Source: Blastopirellula marina (GTDB lineage Bacteria > Planctomycetota > Planctomycetia > Pirellulales > Thermoguttaceae). From it: a DNA stretch of 64,000 nt. The number at the start of each line of letters is the position of its first letter. The first letter of the stretch is position 1. A program made the translations under genes and the position numbers. The stretch is from contig DYLS01000003.1 of assembly GCA_020721965.1 (NCBI GenBank), positions 1-64,000 on the forward strand, written 5' to 3'. The notes under the pieces are model-generated. The model did not search any database. It had not been told where the DNA came from and worked only from the letters and a program-made list of their open reading frames with translations. This document shows positions 53,793 through 63,082 of the stretch, one piece after another.

Positions 53793-55157
53793 TCACGTTT
53801 CCTGTTGGAGACGCACCTCCACGCTCTCGCGGTGGGCCGTTAACCCCTCTTTATCCGCCAGGACGCGGACCAGTCCCGCCAGTTCGGCAAGTCCCCGGCG
53901 ATCGAAATGGAGGATCGACGTGGGTTTGAGGAAGTCGTTTGCCGAAAGCGCGCCGGCAAATCGGGCGGTTCCGCTGGTGGGCAAAACGTGGGAAGGCCCC
54001 GCCGCGTAGTCACCCAATGCCACGGGGCAATAATCGCCGAGGAATATCGCCCCGGCGTTACGAATCTTTTCCGCCAGCGATTCCGCATTCTGCGTGATGA
54101 TGTGCAAGTGCTCCGGCGCTATCAGGTCCGTAATGCGGCAGGCATCGTCCTCGTCGCCGGCCAGGATCGCTGCCCCGTAGTCTTCCAGGCTGCGACGGGC
54201 CAATTCCTCGCGGGAGATGCCGTGCAGGGCCTCTTCCAGAGACGACACGATGGTTTGCAAAACGGCGTCTTCCCAGGCGATCAGGATCGAGGCCCCGGGG
54301 GAGTGCTCCGCCTGGGCGAGCATGTCGTACGCCGCAAAACGGGCATTCGTCGAGCGATCCGCAATCACAACGACCTCGCTCGGCCCCGCAATGGAGTCGA
54401 TATCGACTTCCCCGAACACGTACCGCTTGGCCAGTGCCACAAACAAATTTCCCGGTCCGACGATCTTATCCACGCGCGGGCAGATATCGGTACCGTAGGC
54501 CAAGGCGGCTACACCGTGCGCGCCGCCCATCCGGTAAACCTCTGCCACTCCTAGCTCATGACAGGTCGCAAGGATGTCGCTGTTATATCCCCCGAATTCG
54601 GTCGGCGGTACCATGACGGCGATCTCCTCCACTCCCGCCACCTGGGCCGGGACGACCGTCATCAGCAGCGTTGACGGATAGGCCGCCGCGCCGCCGGGAA
54701 CGCAAACGCCGACCCGCCTCAGGGGGCGATAGCGCTCCATCAAGTAGGCGCCGGGCCGCTCCAGCCGCACGTCCCGCTGGAGGATGGCACTTTGGAAGGC
54801 CACAACGTTTTCTCGGATTCGCCGCACGGCCTGCAAGAACTCGGGATCGGCATTGCGATGGGCAGCTCGCAATTCGCTCGCGGATACCCGCAACTCATCT
54901 GCCCGCAGCGACTTACCGTCGATTCGCCGAATGTAATCCAGTACGGCGGCCAGACCCTGCGCCTGAACGTCTCGGCAGATTCGTTCCACCACCTGGGCTG
55001 GCGTCAAGGGTTCTCCAAAAACCGCAATCGTCCGCTGCCGTGACGCATCCGAAACCACCTCGCCGCGCGGACTCAAGGCTTGCCGTAATTGTCGCAGCGC
55101 GGCTTCGCTGCCGCCGTCCGACATATCGAGTTTGCGGATCATGAGGGGTTTGCTCAT
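53793..55157 (-). CDS. hisD: Histidinol dehydrogenase
   Basis: A 454-residue HisD, catalysing the last two oxidation steps of histidine synthesis with NAD+ and zinc. Landmarks: RVGVCVPGGAAAYPSTLLMTVVPAQVAG, VDKIVGPGNLFVALAKR, DSIAGPSEVVVIAD, the metal-site AEHSPGASILIA, and the C-terminal SANDFLKPTSILHFDRRGL. ATG 55157 is used; ATG 55142 is possible. The start region is part of a 47-base tandem duplication. It is on the same strand as hisC and hisB, but repeats and about 420 bases intervene. Confidence 0.96.
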   Translation of the reverse strand: MSKPLMIRKLDMSDGGSEAALRQLRQALSPRGEVVSDASRQRTIAVFGEPLTPAQVVERICRDVQAQGLAAVLDYIRRIDGKSLRADELRVSASELRAAHRNADPEFLQAVRRIRENVVAFQSAILQRDVRLERPGAYLMERYRPLRRVGVCVPGGAAAYPSTLLMTVVPAQVAGVEEIAVMVPPTEFGGYNSDILATCHELGVAEVYRMGGAHGVAALAYGTDICPRVDKIVGPGNLFVALAKRYVFGEVDIDSIAGPSEVVVIADRSTNARFAAYDMLAQAEHSPGASILIAWEDAVLQTIVSSLEEALHGISREELARRSLEDYGAAILAGDEDDACRITDLIAPEHLHIITQNAESLAEKIRNAGAIFLGDYCPVALGDYAAGPSHVLPTSGTARFAGALSANDFLKPTSILHFDRRGLAELAGLVRVLADKEGLTAHRESVEVRLQQET

Positions 55158-55222
55158 CAGACTGCCAACCAACTTAAAAAGCGAATCACGAGGGGCTTGC
55201 TCATTAGACTGCCAAGCAACTT
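55138..55222. repeat. 47-base tandem duplication over the hisD start
   Basis: A 38-base segment at 55138-55175 recurs at 55185-55222 with four differences. Both copies contain an ATG-AGC-AAG-CCC-type start; the upstream one is out of frame with hisD. Confidence 0.8.
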
Positions 55223-55712
55223 CACAAAACGATTCCCGGGATTCTTTCAAAAAAGACAAACTGCCGCGACTGTCGTTCGTCAGAAATGCCGTGCTTTTTC
55301 CCAAAAACCCTAGGTCAGCCGTCCGCAGGGCAAGATACCTGCTTGCTCGGCGGATAGGACAACATTACTCGCCCGGTCGAGCCACAGATAGCCCACCGCG
55401 GACATCACCTGCGAATCCTCACCGTTTTGCCAGGCCATCATGCGTCACCGCCTTTCGGGTCGTACAATTTCAAAGGATGTCATTTCCGATATGCGGGCGA
55501 CCGAGAAACCATGACAACCCGCGATTGCCCCGACCGTACGTCGGGATGTGACCACGATTCCGACCGAGCGGGCACACCACCGCACAGGTCTAGCACCCCA
55601 TCGCCCGACATCGGTAGATGCGATTCCCACCCCTCCGCAGATGGAATTGAGAGGGGGGAAGACCACCCAACGTCATAGGTCCGGATAAAATGAAGGACAC
55701 GCTGTCGAACAA
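55223..55712. other. Intergenic, no gene seen
   Basis: About 490 bases between divergent hisD and the large fusion gene. Open frames here lack ribosome sites or family signatures. Confidence 0.45.
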
Positions 55713-58700
55713 GTGAGCCGACCGTTGTCGAACACTCTATTCTACGTCCACTGTACCACTTGTGGGGCACGGCTGAAAGTCACCGATCGCCGGGCAGTGG
55801 GGGCCATTCTCGCGTGTCCGAAGTGCCGGTGCATGGTCCACGTCGTCCCGCCACCTGGATTCTCTTTGGCTGAATCCTCGGCGGCAGCGCCCCATCCGCC
55901 ATCCTCGCCAACTTCCGGAGACCCTTCACCCAGCGAGTCGACGACCTCGCAGGCTAACGGCCAGCGTGATGTACCCACCATACCAACGCAACCGACGCAC
56001 ACCCCAGAAAGAGGCGGTCTCACCGGAGGCTCCGAATCGCACGGCTCCCAACCGGTGGTGGCTGCTCCATCCAAGGCGACCCCAGAGCCCGTAGCCCAAG
56101 CGGCATCAACATCCGCTGGATCGCCCCCGAATCGGGCAATCCAGGCCCCCCCTGTCGCGTTACCCAGAGCTACCGATACGGCAGCTATCAATTCGGCAGA
56201 CGCCAATACGGCAGACGCCGGTACCGCAGATACCAAGGCCGTCGATACCAACACTGCAGGCACCAGTGCGGCAGGGACCAACTTGGCAGGGGCCAACGTG
56301 GCAGGTGCCGCTACCGCGGAGAAAGGCACCTTTGGAGAAGAACCAACGGACGCTCAGGAGGAACAGGCGGAATCCGATTTTGCGGAATCCTCCGCGACGT
56401 GGCTTTCTCCCGCCGAATCCAGAGTCCGCAAAGCCCTTTGGGTGACTGCGGTTACAACGGCTTTGGCCGTGCTCCTGGTTGGTATCTGGATCGGTGCGGC
56501 GAACTGGCACCGACAAAAGGGGCCTCTCCAGGACGGGGCGCTCTCGCCGGAAAAATCGACCTTGGCCGCGGATTCCACGAAACCTCCCCGCGGTGATGCG
56601 CCCCCAAACGATAGCGGCACAACATCGAGCACGACGCCCAGCACCGTGGCGCCGACAAGCGCCTTCGCGAGCTGGCTACCGGGGGACACAGCCTTTGTGA
56701 TTGCCGGTAACGCGACGTTTTGGGCGACCTATGCCCAATCGGCATGGCTCTTCGCCCCCCTTTTACCCTATGACGCAAATGCTATCGCAAACGAAGCGAT
56801 GGCGTCTTTAGGCATTCTCCAAGACGCCGTTACGTGGATGGGTTTAGGCATCGGATCTGCGGGGCCCCAGCACACTCTCCTTTTCCTGAGGCTCCGCGAC
56901 GGTCAATCCACAGCGCCGCTGGAATCTCTCGGAGCGCAGGTGGCTGATGGCTTTCGCGGGCACAAAGCGGTGCGGCTTCAAAAGAACGGCGAGGATCTCC
57001 TGATCGTGCTCGTCGCTCCTCAGACCGTGGTGCTCGGCAACGCAGCCTACGTGCAAGCGGCCTTCGCCACACCATCCGCCGGAACAACGAACAAGCCCAT
57101 CCCCATGGCGGGCTTGCAACAAGGTAATCCGGCGTGCTTTGTGGGCATTGACCTGGCGACGTGGCGATCGAGGGATCCGCGATTCCCTGCCTGGGTCCTC
57201 AGCCGGATACCGGAGGCCGCACCGCACTGGCGACGATTGCTGGAACTTTCGGTCGGCTTTTCGATTGCTCCGGCGGTTCCCAAGCCAGGGGGCGCGGGGA
57301 AACTCGATCAAGCCGATCGAGAAACCCCACTGAAGCTCACTTGGACGTTTGCGAGCGACCAAGATGCCGACGCCGGGTTGGAATCACTCCAGCAACTGAC
57401 CGGCGCACTTGGGAAATGGCTCCAGCAAGCGGCTGCGGAGCTCCAAAAGAATAGCCAGTCCAGCGACGCGGCGGCGCCCAGTTCGGAGCTTGCGGGCTTC
57501 TTCGAATCTTTGCGATTGCTACTGGAACATGGTGGGGCGGAGAGGGCGGACAACGCCGTCACATTCACGATACCTACAGATACTATGCCCGGGGATACCG
57601 TGCCCGCAGATACTGTGTCCGGGGATACCGTGCCCGGGGAAAATGGGCCAAAGTATCTCACCATTAACGGACTAACAGCGGTTCGCTCGCTCTTGGAGGC
57701 CGATTGGCAACGACGCGGTCTGATCTCGTGGCATGGTGGCGGTCAGGCGTTGGGCAGTGGCCTGGCAGAAATGGTCGAAGCCGAAGGTGCTTTCCCTCCT
57801 GCGGCCGCCGGTGGCGCGCTCCTCCCCCCCGATACGCGGTTGGGCTGGATCGCGACGATGCTGCCGTACTTGGGCTACGGCGAATGGCACGCGCAGCTAA
57901 ATCCCGGGTACGGCTGGCGTTCTTCCCACAACCAACCGATTACCTCCCGTGAGCTCCCTGTGGTCATCAACCCCATCCTGGGACCGACCCAGGCTCAACC
58001 GGGGTTCTTCGATTCTCACTGGGTCGGCGTGGCGGGAGTTGGCGAGGGGGCCGCGGAATTGAATCCGAACGATCCGCGGTCAGGCTTTTTCAACTACCAA
58101 GGACAGCGCCGACGCGAGGACCTGGAACGGGGCGCGGCAAACACCCTCGCCGTTTTATCAGCCTCCGCGCGTCTAGGCCCCTGGGCCGAGGGGGGAACGG
58201 CTACCGTTCGTCCCCTGACCCGACCTCCGTACGTAAATGGCCCGGATGGATTCGGCAGCGGCCTCCCCAACGGAATGTTGGGCCTGATGGCAGACGGCTC
58301 CGTCCGCTTTATCGATCGCGGTGTGTCGCCGGAGATTTTAGATCGGCTCGCCGCGGTCCACGGGAATGGTTCCGCTACCGCGGCGGAATTGTTTCCCCCC
58401 GGCGCGGACGCGAATTCTTATTTGGGAACGGGAGTTCCCTCGCCCCCTGCTGATCATTCCGTCAAGACGAATGGTCCGGAAGAGGCACCGTCGGAGGGAA
58501 CCGCGCCACCGGAAAGCCCAATCTTCCCCACGGAACAAAATCTGGCGGTCCGATTGGCGAGCCTCAAGATGGACGAGGTACCGCTGGGGATGGTTCTACA
58601 TGCAACCACGCAGTGGTCTTCTCTTCCCATTGCATTGCAACCCCAGGCCTTATGTACCGGCGAGATATCGCTGCGATCCCCGATCACCCTTTCCGTGGAG

Positions 58701-59594
58701 GGGGCCTCACTGAGGGAAATCCTGGACCAGATTGCCGAACAGGCGGGCCTGAAAACTCAGATTGCCCGGTCGGGCGCCGTCGTCTTCGTCTGCCAAAGCG
58801 CCGATACGCCAGAGACGCGAGTCTATCGCCCGTCGGAGTACCAGGGGTGTATTCCCTTGGACGAAGAGCTTGCAAAACTGATAAGGGGCCTGTTCAGCTC
58901 AGAGAGCGTCGGTCGTGGCGATCCGGGGATCGAAGTGGCACTCGTGCCTGAGGGATTGCGCGTCACGTGCCCACCCTGTACCCATCGGGAAATAGACAGG
59001 CTGCTGCGCGATTTGTGCCAGGCAGCACACTCAAATAGTAGAACGATGGAAGGCGCTGAGCCTGCCAAACCACGCGACTATCCCGTTTCGGCAACTTTTC
59101 TCCAACCCACGCCGCTTTCGGAGGTCATCTTGACCCTCGATCAGTCATGCGAAATCGACATTTTGGTAGAGTGGGAAAACCTTGCTGGAAAGGGTATCAC
59201 CCCGCAGACGCCAGTCACCGTAACAGCAAACGATACCCCTATCGGCGATGTTCTCACCCGATTGGGTGGGAATATCCCTTTAGGGACGTTGGACCGGGAA
59301 CTCGAAGGCGTTGTCATTCTGACTACATACGAAGAATCCCAAAAGCCCACCGTTCGGGTCTTCCAGCTTGGTCCATTCGCGGATCGTGAGCAGTCACTGG
59401 CGAGAATTCGTGAGCAGTGGATCGCCCATTGCAGTCCAAGCACGTGGCAGGACAACGGCGGCGACGGCGCCTTATTCCCGTTCCCCGCAGCCAACTGCCT
59501 GGTTGTCCGCAATTCACCTGAAGTCTGCTCGGCAGTCGAAGATTTTCTCACAAAGCATGTAGAAGAAAAGGCAGGAGATCCGCCAACGAACTGA
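55713..59594 (+). CDS. Zinc-ribbon / DUF1559-like / STN-like membrane fusion protein
   Basis: A 1293-residue protein from GTG 55713. In order: a zinc ribbon (C14, C17, C35, C38); a Pro/Ser/Thr-rich stretch including nine 15-base repeats (about 156-200); a membrane helix (about 241-262); an alpha/beta region (about 310-560); a DUF1559-like block (about 688-890) with AAFPPAA-like FPPAAAGGALLPPDTRLGW, GVAGVGEGAAEL and MADGSVRFIDRGVSPEILDRL; and STN/secretin-N-like segments (about 945-1030 and 1110-1200). DUF1559 normally sits behind a pilin-like helix; here it is embedded in a larger protein. Function unknown. Confidence 0.75.
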   Translation: MSRPLSNTLFYVHCTTCGARLKVTDRRAVGAILACPKCRCMVHVVPPPGFSLAESSAAAPHPPSSPTSGDPSPSESTTSQANGQRDVPTIPTQPTHTPERGGLTGGSESHGSQPVVAAPSKATPEPVAQAASTSAGSPPNRAIQAPPVALPRATDTAAINSADANTADAGTADTKAVDTNTAGTSAAGTNLAGANVAGAATAEKGTFGEEPTDAQEEQAESDFAESSATWLSPAESRVRKALWVTAVTTALAVLLVGIWIGAANWHRQKGPLQDGALSPEKSTLAADSTKPPRGDAPPNDSGTTSSTTPSTVAPTSAFASWLPGDTAFVIAGNATFWATYAQSAWLFAPLLPYDANAIANEAMASLGILQDAVTWMGLGIGSAGPQHTLLFLRLRDGQSTAPLESLGAQVADGFRGHKAVRLQKNGEDLLIVLVAPQTVVLGNAAYVQAAFATPSAGTTNKPIPMAGLQQGNPACFVGIDLATWRSRDPRFPAWVLSRIPEAAPHWRRLLELSVGFSIAPAVPKPGGAGKLDQADRETPLKLTWTFASDQDADAGLESLQQLTGALGKWLQQAAAELQKNSQSSDAAAPSSELAGFFESLRLLLEHGGAERADNAVTFTIPTDTMPGDTVPADTVSGDTVPGENGPKYLTINGLTAVRSLLEADWQRRGLISWHGGGQALGSGLAEMVEAEGAFPPAAAGGALLPPDTRLGWIATMLPYLGYGEWHAQLNPGYGWRSSHNQPITSRELPVVINPILGPTQAQPGFFDSHWVGVAGVGEGAAELNPNDPRSGFFNYQGQRRREDLERGAANTLAVLSASARLGPWAEGGTATVRPLTRPPYVNGPDGFGSGLPNGMLGLMADGSVRFIDRGVSPEILDRLAAVHGNGSATAAELFPPGADANSYLGTGVPSPPADHSVKTNGPEEAPSEGTAPPESPIFPTEQNLAVRLASLKMDEVPLGMVLHATTQWSSLPIALQPQALCTGEISLRSPITLSVEGASLREILDQIAEQAGLKTQIARSGAVVFVCQSADTPETRVYRPSEYQGCIPLDEELAKLIRGLFSSESVGRGDPGIEVALVPEGLRVTCPPCTHREIDRLLRDLCQAAHSNSRTMEGAEPAKPRDYPVSATFLQPTPLSEVILTLDQSCEIDILVEWENLAGKGITPQTPVTVTANDTPIGDVLTRLGGNIPLGTLDRELEGVVILTTYEESQKPTVRVFQLGPFADREQSLARIREQWIAHCSPSTWQDNGGDGALFPFPAANCLVVRNSPEVCSAVEDFLTKHVEEKAGDPPTN
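56179..56313 (+). repeat. 15-base tandem repeats in the fusion gene, array 1
   Basis: Nine in-frame units of about CGGCAGAYRCCAATA encode a five-residue pattern (ADANT, ADAGT, ADTKA, VDTNT, AGTSA, AGTNL and so on). Confidence 0.8.
57574..57648 (+). repeat. 15-base tandem repeats in the fusion gene, array 2
   Basis: Five in-frame units of about CCCGGGGATACCGTG encode PTDTM, PGDTV, PADTV, SGDTV, PGENG. Confidence 0.85.
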
Positions 59595-59794
59595 TATACC
59601 ATTATGTAGTGTTGAAATTACTATAATAGTGGTGTGGAAAGTCTGCAACGGTAGTGCAGAAAGCCTGCATGTGTTATCGTTAAGATGACATTGGTAGCGT
59701 TTCCTTGACTCTGGAGATGCCGCAGCCCATGGGAAATCGCTACTCTGGCGGCTAAATCTCTTCTCGAATTCTCCGAAAGTTGCTTCATCCGAGG

Positions 59795-59823
59795 TTGACA
59801 CGGACCAAGTTCATAACTACAAG
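59795..59823 (+). promoter_or_regulatory. Candidate promoter of pheA
   Basis: TTGACA (59795-59800), a 17-base spacer, TACAAG (59818-59823), about 50 bases before the pheA start. Confidence 0.45.
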
Positions 59824-59874
59824 TAAAATCTAGGCTTTTCGCAGGGCGGCAAACCGAAGATCAGGGTATCGGAG

Positions 59875-60999
59875 ATGGCAAAAGTCACTAGAAGATCCGA
59901 TTCCAGTGAGAAGAAACAGACCCCTGTATCGGTTCCGCGACTCCAGGCCGGTATTCGCACAATCGACGCGAAGATCGTGCAACTACTCAATCAGCGCGCC
60001 GCGATCGTAAAGCAATTGGCAGAGCACCGCCGCGGCGAAGGGAAGCCGGACGTGCAACTGGCCGACGAAGATCGGCAGTTGAGCGATATCTCGGCAGGAG
60101 CGACGGGGCCACTCAGCACCGCCACCCTACAGAATATCTTTCGTGAGATCATCAGCGGCTGCCGAAGCCTGGTCCGACCGTCGCGTGTGGCATTTCTCGG
60201 TCCGCAGTACACGTACAGTCATCTGGCTGCGTTGCATCGCTTCGGATCGGACGTTGAATTCGTCCCCGTCGGCACGATCGCGGCGGTCTTCGAGGAGGTC
60301 CTCCGCGGGCACTCGCAATATGGCCTGGTTCCCTTGGAGAACTCCACGGACGGGCGAATTGCGGACACGCTGGACATGTTTTCGCGGCATCCTATGCGGA
60401 TTTGCGGACAGGTGGAATTGATGATCCACCACGCCCTACTGGCCCGCTGCCCGCGGACCGACATCCGGGAGGTTTACAGCCGCCCGCAGGCCCTTTCCCA
60501 ATGCCGGAATTGGCTCTCGAAACACTTGCCAGCCGCGCGCCTGGTCGAGGTCACCAGTACTTCCACGGCCGCGCAATTGGCTATCGAGAAACCCGGGGCG
60601 GCAGCCATCGCGGCGGTGCAGGCGGGAATCCACTACGGGCTGGACGTGATCGCGGAGAACATCGAGGACAACCCAGGAAACACGACCCGCTTTGCCATCA
60701 TCGGAGGGGAACCCTCGCCGCGCACGGGCAACGACAAGACCGCGATCATGTTTCAGTTGGAGCATCGGCCGGGCGCCTTGGCAGAGGCCATGGGCATCTT
60801 CAAGAAGAACAAGCTCAATCTCACCTGGATCGAGTCGTTTCCCGTACCGGGAACTCGGGGCGCGTATTACTTCTTCATCGAAATCGAGGGGCACGGAAGC
60901 GAGCTGCGCGTCCGCAAGGCCATCGCCGGATTGCAGCGCAAAACCTTGCGGCTCGAATTGCTGGGATCGTATCCGGCGGTTTCACTGGTGGGCGGTTAG
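59875..60999 (+). CDS. pheA: Bifunctional chorismate mutase / prephenate dehydratase
   Basis: A 374-residue P-protein that turns chorismate into phenylpyruvate for phenylalanine. An N-terminal AroQ-type chorismate mutase (about 20-95, IRTIDAKIVQLLNQRAAIVKQLAEHR) precedes the dehydratase (about 103-285) with VAFLGPQYTYSHLAALHRFG, VPLENSTDGRIADTLDMF and the catalytic NTTRFAIIGG. A C-terminal ACT domain (about 293-370) has LEHRPGALAEAMGIFKKNKLNLTWIESFP, where feedback inhibition by Phe is expected (ESFP instead of the usual ESRP). ATG 59875 is used. Monocistronic, with a plausible promoter upstream. Confidence 0.95.
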   Translation: MAKVTRRSDSSEKKQTPVSVPRLQAGIRTIDAKIVQLLNQRAAIVKQLAEHRRGEGKPDVQLADEDRQLSDISAGATGPLSTATLQNIFREIISGCRSLVRPSRVAFLGPQYTYSHLAALHRFGSDVEFVPVGTIAAVFEEVLRGHSQYGLVPLENSTDGRIADTLDMFSRHPMRICGQVELMIHHALLARCPRTDIREVYSRPQALSQCRNWLSKHLPAARLVEVTSTSTAAQLAIEKPGAAAIAAVQAGIHYGLDVIAENIEDNPGNTTRFAIIGGEPSPRTGNDKTAIMFQLEHRPGALAEAMGIFKKNKLNLTWIESFPVPGTRGAYYFFIEIEGHGSELRVRKAIAGLQRKTLRLELLGSYPAVSLVGG

Positions 61000-61196
61000 A
61001 CCGACACCTAGTCTTTCCGACTTCTGACCAACAACCATCAAAACAAGTGAGGCCTCACATGCCACCTCCGCAGCGGCCGATGGTGAGTTATATGTGCGGA
61101 CCAAATCGCACTTGATGAAGGTGTCCGGGCGAATCGGGCCCAGACCCTCCGCGTTGTAGCCGTTCCCAACCTTCTCGAAGAAAAGCGAGGTGAGCC

Positions 61197-61784
61197 ATGA
61201 ATTCCGTACTTTCGCGTAATGCCTTTTTCGTGCGGGAACACGTCGGTTTGTTCAAGGCCGCCAGCAATTACGATATTTTCGACGCCCAGAGCGGCGAACC
61301 CCTCATGGAATGCCGCGAGGAAAAACTGGGGTTTATTACGCGCCTCCTGCGATTCACCGATTACAAGCGGATGACGCCGTTCAACTGCATGGTGCGAGAC
61401 ATGCAGGGAAATCAAGTATTGCGGGTATCTCGCGGCGTCACCATCTTCCGCTCGCAAGTCAAGGTCTTCAACGAGAATGATGAATGGATCGGCCAGTTCC
61501 GGCAAAGGATCTTTTCCATCGGTGGCCGCTTCGACGTTTTGGACACCAACGGCCAGTACCTCTGCGACCTACGGGGAAAATGGACAAGCTGGGAATTCTA
61601 TTTCGAGCGGGACGGAAACGAGTTGGCACGAGTCACCAAGCAATGGGCGGGGTTGGCAAAAGAGATGTTCACTTCCGCTGACAATTACGCGCTGCTTATT
61701 TCAGAAGCCATACCTCCCACCAACCCGCTCCGCCAGCTCATCCTGGCCGCAGTGCTGTGCATCGACCTGGTGCTGAAAGAATAA
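61197..61784 (+). CDS. LURP-one/phospholipid scramblase-like protein
   Basis: A 195-residue protein of the LURP-one-related/scramblase fold: FFVREHVGLFKAASNYDIFD at the start, repeated beta strands ending in a DIFDAQSG or VLDTNGQYLCDLRG turn, and a C-terminal hydrophobic helix (RQLILAAVLCIDLVLKE). In this fold a 12-stranded barrel wraps the last helix, and plain membrane insertion is doubtful. Bacterial members have no agreed function. ATG 61197 has GAGGTGAG upstream. It stands alone after pheA. Confidence 0.8.
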   Translation: MNSVLSRNAFFVREHVGLFKAASNYDIFDAQSGEPLMECREEKLGFITRLLRFTDYKRMTPFNCMVRDMQGNQVLRVSRGVTIFRSQVKVFNENDEWIGQFRQRIFSIGGRFDVLDTNGQYLCDLRGKWTSWEFYFERDGNELARVTKQWAGLAKEMFTSADNYALLISEAIPPTNPLRQLILAAVLCIDLVLKE

Positions 61785-61931
61785 TCGCCTGGCCACACTC
61801 GAGGACGGCCTATCCGGTATCCATCCGCAATCCGCATCGAGGCAGCGGCGAAGGCCCGAGATTGCCTGCCTCGCCCGGCCAGCCGGGATGCCGGCCCGTT
61901 CCCAAGCGAGTTCTTCGTCGGCGAAGCAGGA

Positions 61932-62861
61932 TCAATGCATTTCGGTCTTCACCTCGGCCAATGCCGGGCGATAGAAGTTGAATTGCACGTTGGGATGATC
62001 GGCTAGCAGCGACATCGGCACGGCGCTGTCGGCGATTCCCTTGGAAATCATCCACGCCGTGAGCCTCATGCCAAAGGGGTTGTCGTGCATCCCCGCCTGC
62101 CAGATGGAGACCTTCTCGGCCTTCCAAGTTTCGACCGGCCCGACGGTGGCCGCCTGAGTGGGAACCAGGTTGACCTGCCCTCCTCCGCTGGTCCGCGCGT
62201 TTTGCATGATCGTCACCGGGTGCAGATCCGTGACCCGCGTCCGCAGTTTGCGATATTCCACAGGCGGGGGAGGAGCGTCCTTCCATCGGCCGCGTCGCCG
62301 GGGCGGATCGTTGAACGCCCAATGCTTGATATCCCCCTGCCCGCCCTGCATCACCACGCAGCGAATGAAATCGTACGAGTACGAGTAGGCAGCCAGATCG
62401 CCCGTGGGAAAATGCAGGTGGTCCTTCGGCATACGGAGTTTGGGGTGAATCCGTCCGAAGCACAAATCCCAGTCTGCCCGAGCGAAGCTCAACGGGTGAT
62501 CGGCTGGGACGGGTTGGCCGTTTTCCACCCACTCGTCCATTCCCCAGAAGTGGCCTTCGCGGACGTCCAGCTCCAGTTCGTTGACCAGCCGTGCCACTAG
62601 CGGCAATTGCTCGGTCGGGCCAATCGGCCCACAGATACCGCACGGATTGTCGGCGGTGGACTGACGCCAGGCCTGGATGTATTCCAGGGCCTCCGCAAGG
62701 TAGAAGTCCTCCAGCGTGTCGTACATCACCACGCGAAACCCCGGTCGCGACAGGCGCTCTACTTGCCGCGCCGTGAGCTTCGCCGCGTCCTTGAGCAGCT
62801 CGGGGTCGAGTGTTGTATAGTCCCACCAATCCGGCGCCAATTTGCTGAGCGGTCGAGCCAT
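61932..62861 (-). CDS. NagB-like sugar-phosphate isomerase/deaminase
   Basis: A 309-residue protein. It carries NagB/6-phosphogluconolactonase superfamily marks: [34 protein letters not shown] (the acidic residues expected near the active site) and [17 protein letters not shown] downstream block [21 protein letters not shown] and [18 protein letters not shown] are also family-like. The exact substrate (glucosamine-6-phosphate or a related sugar phosphate) cannot be read from sequence. ATG 62861 has GGGGAG upstream; a longer frame to 62924 is ignored. Confidence 0.75.
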   Translation of the reverse strand: MARPLSKLAPDWWDYTTLDPELLKDAAKLTARQVERLSRPGFRVVMYDTLEDFYLAEALEYIQAWRQSTADNPCGICGPIGPTEQLPLVARLVNELELDVREGHFWGMDEWVENGQPVPADHPLSFARADWDLCFGRIHPKLRMPKDHLHFPTGDLAAYSYSYDFIRCVVMQGGQGDIKHWAFNDPPRRRGRWKDAPPPPVEYRKLRTRVTDLHPVTIMQNARTSGGGQVNLVPTQAATVGPVETWKAEKVSIWQAGMHDNPFGMRLTAWMISKGIADSAVPMSLLADHPNVQFNFYRPALAEVKTEMH

Positions 62862-63082
62862 TGCAGTTTCTCCCCGACCAAAATGGACTGGGCCTAGAGG
62901 CTGGCAACGCGGCATGAGCGGCACGCCAACACCGGTCTTGCTCGGCCTGGGCGGCTACCCTCCACGCTTGCGTAGACCTCCGGGACGCGGGCCCGCCGGG
63001 GGACTAACTCCGCCGCGCGGACACCAGCTTTCGAGTAATATCGAGTAATATTACGAATCAGCTTAGCCGCCGACCACCGCGA

